This document shows positions 17,945 through 26,829 of a stretch of 44,131 bases of DNA, in pieces. A program made the translations under genes and the position numbers. Numbering within the stretch: position 1 is the stretch's first letter; the number at the start of each line of letters is the position of its first letter. This DNA comes from an uncultured Clostridia bacterium (GTDB lineage Bacteria > Bacillota > Clostridia > TANB77 > CAG-508), in the NCBI GenBank assembly GCA_949280815.1, contig CASDJM010000010.1:1-44131 (forward strand), given 5' to 3'. Under the pieces are notes generated by a model. That model was given only the letters and a program-made list of their open reading frames with translations, ran no database searches and had not been told where the DNA came from.

Positions 17945-20900
17945 ATGAAGAAAAGCAAATTTTTGTTAAAATTAGTTTTTAGTTTTATTTTATTATTTGC
18001 CATATTTTTACTACCAAACCCAAAAGTTTGGGCAGCTGAGAAAAACGAAGATGAGAAACTTTGTTATTTATCAGACATACCATATAGGTCTGATTCCTCA
18101 GTAGGATGGGGATCAATAACCTATGATAAGAATTTAGATTCGAGTAAAAATAGTGGTATGATTAGTTTAATGGTTGATGGGCAAAAGAAACAATTTTTTA
18201 AAGGAATAGCAGCACATGCTACCTCTACCCTTATCTATGATATTTCTAATTATAATTATGATTATTTTACTGCTTATATAGGAGTTGATGAATCCAGAGG
18301 AAATACGGGAGATGGTGTAAAATTTACAATCTATACTTCAGTGGATGGAGAAAACTGGGCAACAAAAAAAGCAGAAACGATACCATTTAAAGGAAATACG
18401 AATGCAGAATTTGTAAAAATAGACATTAAAGGGGCAAAATATTTAAAATTATACGCCAACCAAAATAGAAACAATAACTCAGACCACTCTGTTTATGCAG
18501 ATGCCAAATTAATCAAAGAAGGATATGAAGAAGGTGCTATATCTGCCCCTTTTATAAAAACGGTTGCAGAATATGATGAAATTCTTAAAAAGTATGAAGG
18601 GAAAGAAATAGCGGGAGAATATGAAAAAGTTTTACTACAAAGAGAATTCGTAAATAATGCAGGATATGATGTATTACAATTCGTAGCAGGTTATAAAAAT
18701 GTTTATAAAGAAACACTTGAATGGTTGATGAATGATTTAGACAATCTTAGGATGTACGTACTTGGTGGTTATCCAGATGGAAAGAATTATATGAAGTCTA
18801 TTATCATATTATCTAACTTACGTGCTAACTATGGAAATGATTTTACCATACAAGAACCTACTAAATATGGATATGATACATTAGGTAATCTATATAAAAG
18901 AATGGCAGTGGCATTATCTTTAACACACACAGTAGATGTAGCTTTATGGATGCAACCTGGGACAGCAGAAAATAAATCAGACCCCGTAAGACGTTATCAA
19001 ATCTATAAAGATTTGTATCATAATGGAAATATGAGATTTACAGACCAAATAGATTTCGCCAAATGGTTTGAAAGATATACAACAGAAGAAATGCGTTATG
19101 TCATGAATTGCATTATCGATGACCAAGAAATATTGTGGTTGAATGAATATACACAAAGTTTTATTGATGCAAATTCAAACAAAATGTGGTATTTATCACC
19201 ACATCCTTATATGAAATATATATGGCCTAATTATAATCAACCTAAATATTGGGATGAAAAGAATAAAGAAGCCTATGATAAGAAATATAAAGGAATTTTC
19301 TCAAAATATGGCGTAGAATATGGGAAACCAGGTGTTTATAAATTATGGATGAACATTGAAGGTGGGGCTGTTTGTGGAGGTATATCGAAACAAGGAGCTT
19401 GTAATCGTGGTGCACATGGCGTACCTGCAACGGTAGTTGGACAACCAGGACACGCAGCATTTGCTTATTATTCGATGAATGATGCAGGAGATGGAGCGTG
19501 GACCCTAAATAATGTTATTACAAACTGGGGTCAAACGGGAAAAACGGAAAGATTGGGAGTAAGAATGCCTTTAGGTTGGGGTAGTGATAGCTATGTAAGT
19601 GGATATGCAGCATCTTATTTACTATTAAGTCAAGCTGCTATGAATCAAGAAGAAGCTTATGAAAAATCAGAAAAAGTTATTATGACAGCAGACTTATATA
19701 AAAATGCCCCAGCAAAGCAAGAAGAAATCTACCGAAAAGCATTAAAAGAATTGCCAATTAATGTGGATGCGTGGTATGGATTAATTAATAACTACAGTAC
19801 CAATGAAACAAAAACAGAAAAAGATTGGTATGATTTAGCAGAAGAAATGGCAGAAAGTTTAAGATGTTATCCATTACCAATGTATAATTTAACGAATTTA
19901 ATTAAACCCAAATTAACAAGTTCAGAATATTCAGCTCAATTTGTTATTTTACAAAAACGTATTTTAGAATATGGAAAAGTACTTGCAAATAATTCAACAG
20001 AGACCTATCAACCAAGTGTGACGAGGGAAGTATCAACTTATTTATTAGGACAAATGGATACTAGCATAGCTACTTTTTCCTTTGATGGAGATGATGCTGG
20101 AAAAATAGTATTAGCAGAACGTTTTAAAGAAATGGGAATTCGTTGGGATTATTGTATCAACGGAGATACACAAAACAAAGCTAGTTGGAAGGAACATTCT
20201 TTTGAAGCAGGAGAAGAGCATAAATGGCAGTTAACACAAGAAGAATTGGCTAGTCTTACTGCTGAAAACGATATTTATATCCATCTTGTTGGAGTAAATT
20301 ATGACGAAAAAAATCTATACAAAATTGATATTTTACCATCAAGCGGATTGCCAAGTGCTTTATATGCAAACGATTTGGAAAACAAACTAATAGCAGCTGT
20401 TCCCGGAATGGAATGGAAATTAAACGAAAATGACCAGTGGACTTTGTATAAAAATGCAGAACCAGATTTAACAGGTAATAAAACAGTATCTGTTAGAATG
20501 GCTGCAACAGGTACTCATTTAGTGGGAGAAACAGTGCAATATCAATTTAACCAAGATGAAGTAAATGCTAAAAGAACCTATATACCAATCTCACATTTAG
20601 AAATAGCAGGTTATTCTACTCAATCACAAGATAATAAAAGACCATTTTATGCACCAAACGCAATCGATGGAAACCCTAATACTTTATGGCACACAGATTT
20701 TGGGCAAAATGTTTTACAACAACCAACCAAACCATTTATTAGTATTAAATTAGATGAACCAAAAAATATATCAGCTTTGGAATTTATTCAAAAGAAATAT
20801 CCAGGTAGACCACAAGATCCAGATGATATAAAAAATGCTAGAGTATATGTAAGTGTAGATGGCGAGACATGGATTCAAGCAGGACAAATAGAAAATTGTG

Positions 20901-23900
20901 AAACTTATGGTGATTTATATGCCATTAATTTTGAAAAGCCAGCTTATGGACAATATGTAAAAATAGAAATGGATACGAAGAATATGTTTGCCTCACTAGC
21001 TATGGTAAATCTATTTGAGGATACAACAGTAGTAACCTTAGGAACTTTCTCATTTGATGGAGAAAACGCTGGAAAGATTAAGCTATTAGATAAATTTAAA
21101 GGTAGCAATTGGGAATATAGCTTAGATGGAGGGGTAACTTGGAAAACAGGAGCTGGAGATGAACAACAATTAACGGCAGAAGAATTATCACAGATTAATG
21201 CAGAACATAAAATAAAAATTCGTTTAAAACAAGCTAATAAGGAATCTACCATTGATATTCAAAATCAAGAGCTACCGGTTATAACAGCCTATTTGAATGA
21301 CTTAGAAAACAGATTAATTGGAATGGGAGATACATCAAAACTTGAATGGAAAACGCAAAACAGTACTGGTGATTGGATTTCTTATTCAAAACAAGAAGCA
21401 ATCGTAACAGGAGATACCAAACTTTTGATTAGAAAGAAAGCAACTAGTACGCTACTTGCAAGTGAAGCAGTAGAATTTACCTTTACAGAAGATAATCAAC
21501 CAAATACAGCAAAATATGTACCAATCAAACACATAACATCTGTCAATGTGTCTAGTACAACAGCAGGTAGAGGAGAGCCAGGAGAAAATGCAATTGATGG
21601 TCTTCCAACAACCATGTGGCATTCCAACCGTACTACAACAACAATGCATGACCCAAGATGGATTGTTTTAGAATTAGATGAGCCAAGATATATATCCAAA
21701 ATTGAATATGTAAAAAAAGCAGAATATGCTTATGGAATTCCAAAAGATGGAAAAGTTTTAGTAAGTATGGATGGAGAAAATTGGACAGAAGTTTTTAATT
21801 TCCAAAATTTATATAATGCAACAACAGCAGCAGAACTTATGGCAAGCGATGATAGGAAAGAACTTCAATTATCAAAGTTAGAACAAGCAAAATACGTAAA
21901 AATAGAATGTACAAAATCTTGTGATAGTGTACATGGTGACAGAGATGGAAAACCAATGGATTATTTCTTCTCAGCTGCTATGATTAACTTATTTGAAGAT
22001 ACAACCAAAGTACAGAAGCCAACAGCAGAAATAGAATACAGCATAAAAGAAACCACCAATCAAAATGTTACAGCAACATTAGTAAATAAAAGTACAGAAA
22101 TTACAGTAACCAATAATGACGGAAAGGATAGTTATACCTTTACAGAAAATGGTGAATTTACCTTCGAGTTTGTTGATAAGAAAGGGACAAAAGGAACCGC
22201 AACAGCAAAAGTAGACTGGATTTGTAAGACATTACCAACACCAGCTATCGCCTATACGCCAAATACTTTGACAAACCAAGATGTGACAGCAACTATAACT
22301 TTCGATCGAGAGGGAACAAAAATAGTAGATGAAAACGGTCAAATCATCGAAAATGGAAATACCCATGTATTCACGGAGAATGGAAAACATGAATTTAGAT
22401 TTAAAGGACCATTTGGAAACATAGGGAAAACGACAGCAACCGTAGACTGGATTGATAAAAAAGTACCTGTTCCAACCATAACCTATAGTTCAACCAACTT
22501 ATCCAATCAAGATGTAACAGCAACTATAACCTTTGATGAAGAAAATGTTACTGTAAAAGATGGAAATACCCATACTTTTACAGCAAATGGAGAATATATA
22601 TTTGAATTTGAAGATGCAGCAGGAAATACAGGAACAGCAACGGCTAATGTTACATGGATTGATAAAGACCTACCAACAGCAACCATAACTTATAGCACGA
22701 CAGAATTAACCAATCAAGATGTAACAGCAACTGTAACATTTGATAGAGAAGGTGTAAAAATTATAGATGAGAAAGGCGAAGAGATTGAAGGCGGAAATGA
22801 ATATATATTTATAGAAAATGGAATCCATGAATTTAGTTATGTGGAACCAGTTGCTGGTAAAAGAGGTGTGGCGGTTGCAAAAGTAGATTGGATTGACAAA
22901 GTGGCACCAGTTGGAACGATACAATATTCAAACACCAATTTAACGAACCAAAATGTAACAGCAACGATTACTTTTAATGAAAAAGATGTACGAATTACAA
23001 ACAATGGCGGAAAAGATACTTACACATTTGAAATGAATGGAGAATTTGAATTTGAATTTATAGATAAAGCAGGAAATATAGGAAAAGCAACAGCAGAAGT
23101 TGGATGGATTGATAAAAGAGAAATCAATGCAACTATCACTTATGACATAAATGACATGACAAATCAAGATGTAACAGCAACCATTACCTTTGATAAAGAA
23201 AATGTTATGGTAGAAGGTGGAGACACCCATACCTTTACAGAGAATGGAAGACATGAATTTAGATTTACAGGACCAGCAGGAAATACAGGAACAGCAATAG
23301 CAGAAGTAACTTGGATTGATAAAACACCACCTGTAGCAACTATCACCTATGATAACAAGAAATTAACCAATCGAGATGTAACAGCAACAGTAACCTTTGA
23401 TGAAGGTGGAGTAACCATTGTCGATAAAGATGGTAATAAACTAGAAAAAGGTGACACATATGTATTCACAAAAAATGGAACCTATACTTTCTACTACGTA
23501 GATTCTTTAGGTAATAAAGGGAATGCAGTAGCAACTGTAGATTGGATTGATAAAACAGTACCTACAGCAGAAATCGAATACAGTACAACAGAACCAACCA
23601 ATGGAGAGGTAATAGCAAGATTAGTTAAGGCAAGTGAACCAATTACCATTACGAACAATCATGGAAGTGATACCTACACATTTACAAAAAATGGGGAATT
23701 TAATTTTGAGTTTGTAGATAAGGTAGGAAATAAGGGAAGTGTTACAGCAAAAGTAGATTGGATTAAAGATTCGACAGAAAAACCAGACGATCCAACAAAG
23801 CCAGACGATACAACAAAGCCAGACGATCCAACAAAGCCAGACGATTCAACAAAACCAGATGATCCAACAAAACCAGGAGAATCAGACAAACCAGATGAGT

Positions 23901-24106
23901 ACAAAATAGGAGATGTCAATCGAGATGGAAAAATAACAGCAACCGATGTTTTATTTGTAAAAAGACATTTAGTAGCAGCTAAAAAGCAAGAATGGATTTT
24001 AACAGGATTGAAGTTTAAAGCGGGAGATATTAACAAAGATAGAAACATAACAGCAACTGACTTGCTATTAATTAAGAGATTAGTATTAAGTGAAATGAAA
24101 AAATAG
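17945..24106 (+). CDS. Giant secreted dockerin protein with NPCBM, transglutaminase-like, F5/8C and Ig-like domains
   Basis: 2053 residues. Signal peptide about 1-31. NPCBM-type carbohydrate-binding domain about 45-195 (GIAAHATSTLIYDIS, ADAKLIKE). A helical region leads to a transglutaminase/cysteine-peptidase-like core about 380-600 with GGAVCGGISKQ, AHGVPATVVGQPGHAAF and GAWTLNNVI, offering Cys and His candidates. Two F5/8 type C (discoidin) domains follow at about 880-1020 and 1190-1355, each preceded by a module starting TFSFDG. Eight tandem Ig-like repeats span about 1358-1945 (TNQDVTATITFD ... VDWIDK). A KPDDPTKP linker leads to a type I dockerin (GDVNRDGKITATDVLFVKRHL and GDINKDRNITATDLLLIKR), with two calcium-binding loops. 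The next gene encodes a wall-anchored cohesin, so this protein is probably docked on the cell surface and acts on glycans or glycoproteins. No zero-frame CGG occurs in its 2053 codons. Confidence 0.88.
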   Translation: MKKSKFLLKLVFSFILLFAIFLLPNPKVWAAEKNEDEKLCYLSDIPYRSDSSVGWGSITYDKNLDSSKNSGMISLMVDGQKKQFFKGIAAHATSTLIYDISNYNYDYFTAYIGVDESRGNTGDGVKFTIYTSVDGENWATKKAETIPFKGNTNAEFVKIDIKGAKYLKLYANQNRNNNSDHSVYADAKLIKEGYEEGAISAPFIKTVAEYDEILKKYEGKEIAGEYEKVLLQREFVNNAGYDVLQFVAGYKNVYKETLEWLMNDLDNLRMYVLGGYPDGKNYMKSIIILSNLRANYGNDFTIQEPTKYGYDTLGNLYKRMAVALSLTHTVDVALWMQPGTAENKSDPVRRYQIYKDLYHNGNMRFTDQIDFAKWFERYTTEEMRYVMNCIIDDQEILWLNEYTQSFIDANSNKMWYLSPHPYMKYIWPNYNQPKYWDEKNKEAYDKKYKGIFSKYGVEYGKPGVYKLWMNIEGGAVCGGISKQGACNRGAHGVPATVVGQPGHAAFAYYSMNDAGDGAWTLNNVITNWGQTGKTERLGVRMPLGWGSDSYVSGYAASYLLLSQAAMNQEEAYEKSEKVIMTADLYKNAPAKQEEIYRKALKELPINVDAWYGLINNYSTNETKTEKDWYDLAEEMAESLRCYPLPMYNLTNLIKPKLTSSEYSAQFVILQKRILEYGKVLANNSTETYQPSVTREVSTYLLGQMDTSIATFSFDGDDAGKIVLAERFKEMGIRWDYCINGDTQNKASWKEHSFEAGEEHKWQLTQEELASLTAENDIYIHLVGVNYDEKNLYKIDILPSSGLPSALYANDLENKLIAAVPGMEWKLNENDQWTLYKNAEPDLTGNKTVSVRMAATGTHLVGETVQYQFNQDEVNAKRTYIPISHLEIAGYSTQSQDNKRPFYAPNAIDGNPNTLWHTDFGQNVLQQPTKPFISIKLDEPKNISALEFIQKKYPGRPQDPDDIKNARVYVSVDGETWIQAGQIENCETYGDLYAINFEKPAYGQYVKIEMDTKNMFASLAMVNLFEDTTVVTLGTFSFDGENAGKIKLLDKFKGSNWEYSLDGGVTWKTGAGDEQQLTAEELSQINAEHKIKIRLKQANKESTIDIQNQELPVITAYLNDLENRLIGMGDTSKLEWKTQNSTGDWISYSKQEAIVTGDTKLLIRKKATSTLLASEAVEFTFTEDNQPNTAKYVPIKHITSVNVSSTTAGRGEPGENAIDGLPTTMWHSNRTTTTMHDPRWIVLELDEPRYISKIEYVKKAEYAYGIPKDGKVLVSMDGENWTEVFNFQNLYNATTAAELMASDDRKELQLSKLEQAKYVKIECTKSCDSVHGDRDGKPMDYFFSAAMINLFEDTTKVQKPTAEIEYSIKETTNQNVTATLVNKSTEITVTNNDGKDSYTFTENGEFTFEFVDKKGTKGTATAKVDWICKTLPTPAIAYTPNTLTNQDVTATITFDREGTKIVDENGQIIENGNTHVFTENGKHEFRFKGPFGNIGKTTATVDWIDKKVPVPTITYSSTNLSNQDVTATITFDEENVTVKDGNTHTFTANGEYIFEFEDAAGNTGTATANVTWIDKDLPTATITYSTTELTNQDVTATVTFDREGVKIIDEKGEEIEGGNEYIFIENGIHEFSYVEPVAGKRGVAVAKVDWIDKVAPVGTIQYSNTNLTNQNVTATITFNEKDVRITNNGGKDTYTFEMNGEFEFEFIDKAGNIGKATAEVGWIDKREINATITYDINDMTNQDVTATITFDKENVMVEGGDTHTFTENGRHEFRFTGPAGNTGTAIAEVTWIDKTPPVATITYDNKKLTNRDVTATVTFDEGGVTIVDKDGNKLEKGDTYVFTKNGTYTFYYVDSLGNKGNAVATVDWIDKTVPTAEIEYSTTEPTNGEVIARLVKASEPITITNNHGSDTYTFTKNGEFNFEFVDKVGNKGSVTAKVDWIKDSTEKPDDPTKPDDTTKPDDPTKPDDSTKPDDPTKPGESDKPDEYKIGDVNRDGKITATDVLFVKRHLVAAKKQEWILTGLKFKAGDINKDRNITATDLLLIKRLVLSEMKK
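22018..23770 (+). repeat. Eight tandem Ig-like repeats within the dockerin protein gene
   Basis: Units of about 70-80 codons, each with (T/S)NQDVTATITF, a TFTENGxxxFxF strand and a terminal VDWIDK. Units keep protein identity while DNA has diverged moderately, so they look like old duplications with some exchange. Confidence 0.85.
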
Positions 24107-24112
24107 GAAGTT

Positions 24113-24177
24113 GGTTGGAAAATAATAGTATAGAAAATATCCAATTATTTTCCAACCAGTGTGCCTTGAGAAAGGAA
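24113..24177 (+). promoter_or_regulatory. Structured 5' leader of the cohesin gene
   Basis: Stem GGTTGGAAAATAA / TTATTTTCCAACC followed by AGTGTGCCTTGAGAAAGG and the ATG. It parallels the leader at 17884-17933; stem sequences differ while pairing holds. It starts seven bases after the dockerin gene stop and could also act as an intercistronic stabiliser. Confidence 0.5.
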
Positions 24178-24187
24178 TGAGATAAAA

Positions 24188-24886
24188 ATGAAGAAAATGA
24201 TTTCTATAATTTTAATTATATTATTGGTTGCATGTACAGCTAAAGTGTATGCGGCTAGTGATAGTTTTTATACAACATTAACCATCAACAATTCTCAAGC
24301 CAAAAGGGGAGATACCATTACTGTTACGATTGGATTAAAAGATATTGCTATTCAAAGTGGGGAAAAAGGAATTGGTGCTTATACTGCTGAAATTCAATTT
24401 GATTCTTCTGTTTTAGAATATGTATCAGTAAATGGAACAGACAAATGGGAAGCACCACTTTATCAAGATGGATTTATTACATCAAATACAAAAGATGCTA
24501 AAGTGGTAAATACAACACAAAGTATAGCAACCATTACTTTTAAAGTAAAAGAAAGTGCAAAGTTAGGAGAAACTTCTATTGCCTTAAGAAATTTCTCTGG
24601 GTCAGCAGCAGGACCAGATATACTAGCTTCTAGTAATGGAGCTACGAAATTAACAATTATAGATAATAATAATAGTAATAGTAGTATTAACAGTAGTAAT
24701 AGTAGCGTGAATAGTCAAAAAGGTGATTTGGAAAATAAAGAAACACAGAAAAATTCAAATATTGAATCTGATTTAGATGTATTACCTAAAACAGGGGAAG
24801 AACAAAATCCAATGGTAATGATATTATATACATTAATCGGATTAAGCATAATTGGTGTGATAGGATTAGTGATTGAAAAAAACTAA
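24188..24886 (+). CDS. Wall-anchored cohesin-domain protein with LPKTG sorting signal
   Basis: 232 residues. Signal peptide about 1-23 (ends VYA-ASDS). Cohesin domain about 25-160 with VTIGLKDIA, GIGAYTAEIQFDSSVLEYVSV and ATITFKVKESAKLGETSIAL, the usual type I-like beta-sandwich pattern. An Asn/Ser-rich linker follows (NNSNSSINSSNSS), then LPKTGEEQN, a hydrophobic helix and a short basic end, a canonical sortase substrate. A single cohesin makes it a one-site surface receptor rather than a multi-enzyme scaffold. It lies directly downstream of a dockerin protein with a related 5' leader and upstream of a sortase, which suggests the three form one display module. Confidence 0.9.
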   Translation: MKKMISIILIILLVACTAKVYAASDSFYTTLTINNSQAKRGDTITVTIGLKDIAIQSGEKGIGAYTAEIQFDSSVLEYVSVNGTDKWEAPLYQDGFITSNTKDAKVVNTTQSIATITFKVKESAKLGETSIALRNFSGSAAGPDILASSNGATKLTIIDNNNSNSSINSSNSSVNSQKGDLENKETQKNSNIESDLDVLPKTGEEQNPMVMILYTLIGLSIIGVIGLVIEKN

Positions 24887-24954
24887 GAATTAGACAAAAT
24901 AGAAAGGTAAGGCAGTTGGTGTAATCTAACTGTCTTTTAAATGGAGAATTGCCA

Positions 24955-25587
24955 ATGGATAAAGGAGAAAAAAAGTTAATTTGTTTTTTGTTAATTGGAA
25001 TCATAATAGGTTCAAGTATATTAATTTTTAAAATTAAAAGTGAACCTGAATATGATGAGGCTTTATATGATGAAATATATTCAGAATATGAAGAGATATT
25101 GGCGAAAGAAAATGAGAGTTATTCTGAAGAAGATGAAAAAAATGTAGTCAAGACGGATAACACCGTTTATATGAATGTCAATTCAAAAGGTGAAAAGTAT
25201 AGAGTTGCTGGTCAGATTAATATTCCTAAAATAGGGATAAATTATCCAATTGTGTACGAAACATCAGAGGAATATTTGAAAATTGCTCCGACAAAATTAT
25301 TTGGACCAGATATAAACGAACCAGGGAATGTATGTGTCGTTGGACATAACTATAGAAATCAGCAATTTTTCAGTAGATTATCGGAATTAGAAAATAATGA
25401 TAGAATAAATTTGTTAAATAATAAAGGGAAAAGAGTTAGTTATTTGGTATATGATAAATACGAAGTATCGGAAACAGATTTAAGTTGTACCAATCAGGAT
25501 ACTAATGGAGAAATGGAAGCAACTTTGATTACTTGTACGAAAAAAAAGAGTAATAGGTTAGTTGTAAAATGTAGAGCTATTACGTAA
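24955..25587 (+). CDS. Sortase (transpeptidase)
   Basis: 210 residues, N-terminal membrane anchor about 7-27, then an acidic stalk and a sortase beta-barrel. Catalytic residues are visible: His in VCVVGHNYRN, Cys in ATLITCTKK and Arg in NRLVVKCRA. IPKIGINYPIVYETSEEYL is the usual N-terminal strand of the fold. The ATG at 24955 was chosen because GGAG lies eight bases upstream; the in-frame TTG six bases earlier lacks that spacing. It probably anchors the adjacent LPKTG cohesin and perhaps the LQTGP surface protein. Class is uncertain (class D or B-like). Confidence 0.9.
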   Translation: MDKGEKKLICFLLIGIIIGSSILIFKIKSEPEYDEALYDEIYSEYEEILAKENESYSEEDEKNVVKTDNTVYMNVNSKGEKYRVAGQINIPKIGINYPIVYETSEEYLKIAPTKLFGPDINEPGNVCVVGHNYRNQQFFSRLSELENNDRINLLNNKGKRVSYLVYDKYEVSETDLSCTNQDTNGEMEATLITCTKKKSNRLVVKCRAIT

Positions 25588-25599
25588 AAGGAGAAGCAG

Positions 25600-26280
25600 A
25601 TGGAAGATTTAAAAGTATTGTTTGAGGATAATCATATTATTGTGGTAGAGAAGAAGCCAAATGTTCCATCTCAAGCAGATAAAACAGAAGATGAGGACAT
25701 GCTAACAATAGTGAAACAATATATTAAAGAGAAATACAATAAACCAGGAAATGTGTATTTAGGTTTGATTCATAGGCTGGACCGACCAGTGGGAGGCATT
25801 ATGATTTTTGCAAAAACCTCAAAGGCAGCTTCGAGATTAAGTAATCAAGTGAGACAAAAGGTTTTTAAGAAAAAGTATCTAGCTGTGGTGGATGGAAAAA
25901 TTATGCAAAAACAAGGTACATTAGAGGATTATTTGTATAAAGACCAAAGAAATAATAGGAGTAAAGTGGTTAATAAAGATAAGAAAAATGCTAAATTAGC
26001 AAAGCTTGATTATCAGGTTTTGAAATACAATGAAGTGAAGAACTTGAGTTTGTTAGAAATTAATTTACATACAGGAAGACATCATCAAATTAGAGTACAG
26101 TTAGCAAATTTTGGACATAGCATTTTTGGTGACCAAAAATATGGCACAAGAGGACAAGGAAAACAAATTGCTTTATGGGCATATGAACTTACTATTATTC
26201 ATCCAATTACAAAGCAGGAAATGGTGTTTGAAGATTTGCCAGAGCCAGTTGGGACTTGGTGTATCTTACGACAAGAGTAA
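25600..26280 (+). CDS. RluA-family pseudouridine synthase, intact copy
   Basis: 226 residues. Isomerises specific uridines in rRNA or tRNA. The catalytic Asp lies in HRLDRPVGGIM; the N-terminal strand DNHIIVVEKKPNVPSQ and the C-terminal LHTGRHHQIRVQLA and FGDQKYG blocks are intact. At 226 residues with no S4 domain it matches the short RluA-type group. GGAG is six bases before the ATG, 12 bases after the sortase stop, so the genes are likely co-transcribed. A decayed close paralogue lies at 16371-16976. Confidence 0.92.
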   Translation: MEDLKVLFEDNHIIVVEKKPNVPSQADKTEDEDMLTIVKQYIKEKYNKPGNVYLGLIHRLDRPVGGIMIFAKTSKAASRLSNQVRQKVFKKKYLAVVDGKIMQKQGTLEDYLYKDQRNNRSKVVNKDKKNAKLAKLDYQVLKYNEVKNLSLLEINLHTGRHHQIRVQLANFGHSIFGDQKYGTRGQGKQIALWAYELTIIHPITKQEMVFEDLPEPVGTWCILRQE

Positions 26281-26316
26281 CAAAAACTAAAAAAAATTGT
26301 AAATTTTGAAAATCAT

Positions 26317-26345
26317 TTGCATTTTGGAAAAATTTGTGTTACAAT
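26317..26345 (+). promoter_or_regulatory. Promoter of secG
   Basis: TTGCAT (26317-26322), a 17-bp spacer and TACAAT (26340-26345), followed by GGGAGG before the secG ATG. Confidence 0.6.
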
Positions 26346-26387
26346 AGCGAAGTATTAAAAAGAGAGAAACCGTAGGGAGGAATATAA

Positions 26388-26636
26388 ATGGAAATAGCAA
26401 AAGGAATACTAATTGTAATCTACTTTATAGTAGCGGTTGCATTAATCATTTTAGCGTTAATACAATCAAAAGAAGATGCAGGATTATCTTCTACTATAAC
26501 AGGTTCATCAACAAACAATTTCTTTGAGAAAAATAAAGGAAGAACCAAAGAAGGAAAACAAAAAAGATGGACAATCATATTAGCAGTAGTATTTGCAGTA
26601 TTAACCATAGCATTAGGAATTATATATATGGCGTAG
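26388..26636 (+). CDS. secG: Preprotein translocase subunit SecG
   Basis: 82 residues with two membrane helices (about 4-24 and 56-80) and the typical loop QSKEDAGLSSTITGSS between them. SecG joins SecYE and assists SecA-driven export. The secG-rnr order is common in Firmicutes. GGGAGG lies eight bases before the ATG. Confidence 0.95.
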   Translation: MEIAKGILIVIYFIVAVALIILALIQSKEDAGLSSTITGSSTNNFFEKNKGRTKEGKQKRWTIILAVVFAVLTIALGIIYMA

Positions 26637-26644
26637 AAAAAATG

Positions 26645-26679
26645 AAAGGCGGTTTTTATCTAAAAAACTCGCTTTTTTT
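26645..26679 (+). terminator. Terminator after secG
   Basis: Imperfect stem AAAGGCGGTTTTT / AAAAAACTCGCTTT followed by a T7 tract. It may be leaky, letting some transcripts reach rnr. Confidence 0.55.
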
Positions 26680-26687
26680 GAATTTTT

Positions 26688-26801
26688 GAGACAATGGGGA
26701 CAGGTTTCATTTGTCTGAAAAATGTCGAAGAAAAAAATGATAAGAAAAAGATAAAAAATGACAAAAAATTTGAGACAAATGAAACCTGTCCTCATTGTCT
26801 C
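26688..26801. repeat. Family R long palindrome between secG and rnr
   Basis: GAGACAATGGGGACAGGTTT... (26688-26716) and its complement (26773-26801) pair over 29 bp with one mismatch. They enclose an A-rich spacer of about 56 bases that could host a deletion-derived element. It shares GAGACAAT and GGGACAGG with 16326-16357. It is noncoding; the frames across it have no ribosome binding site. Confidence 0.75.
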
Positions 26802-26829
26802 ATGTTAAAAAGAAAGGAATTTATAAAGA

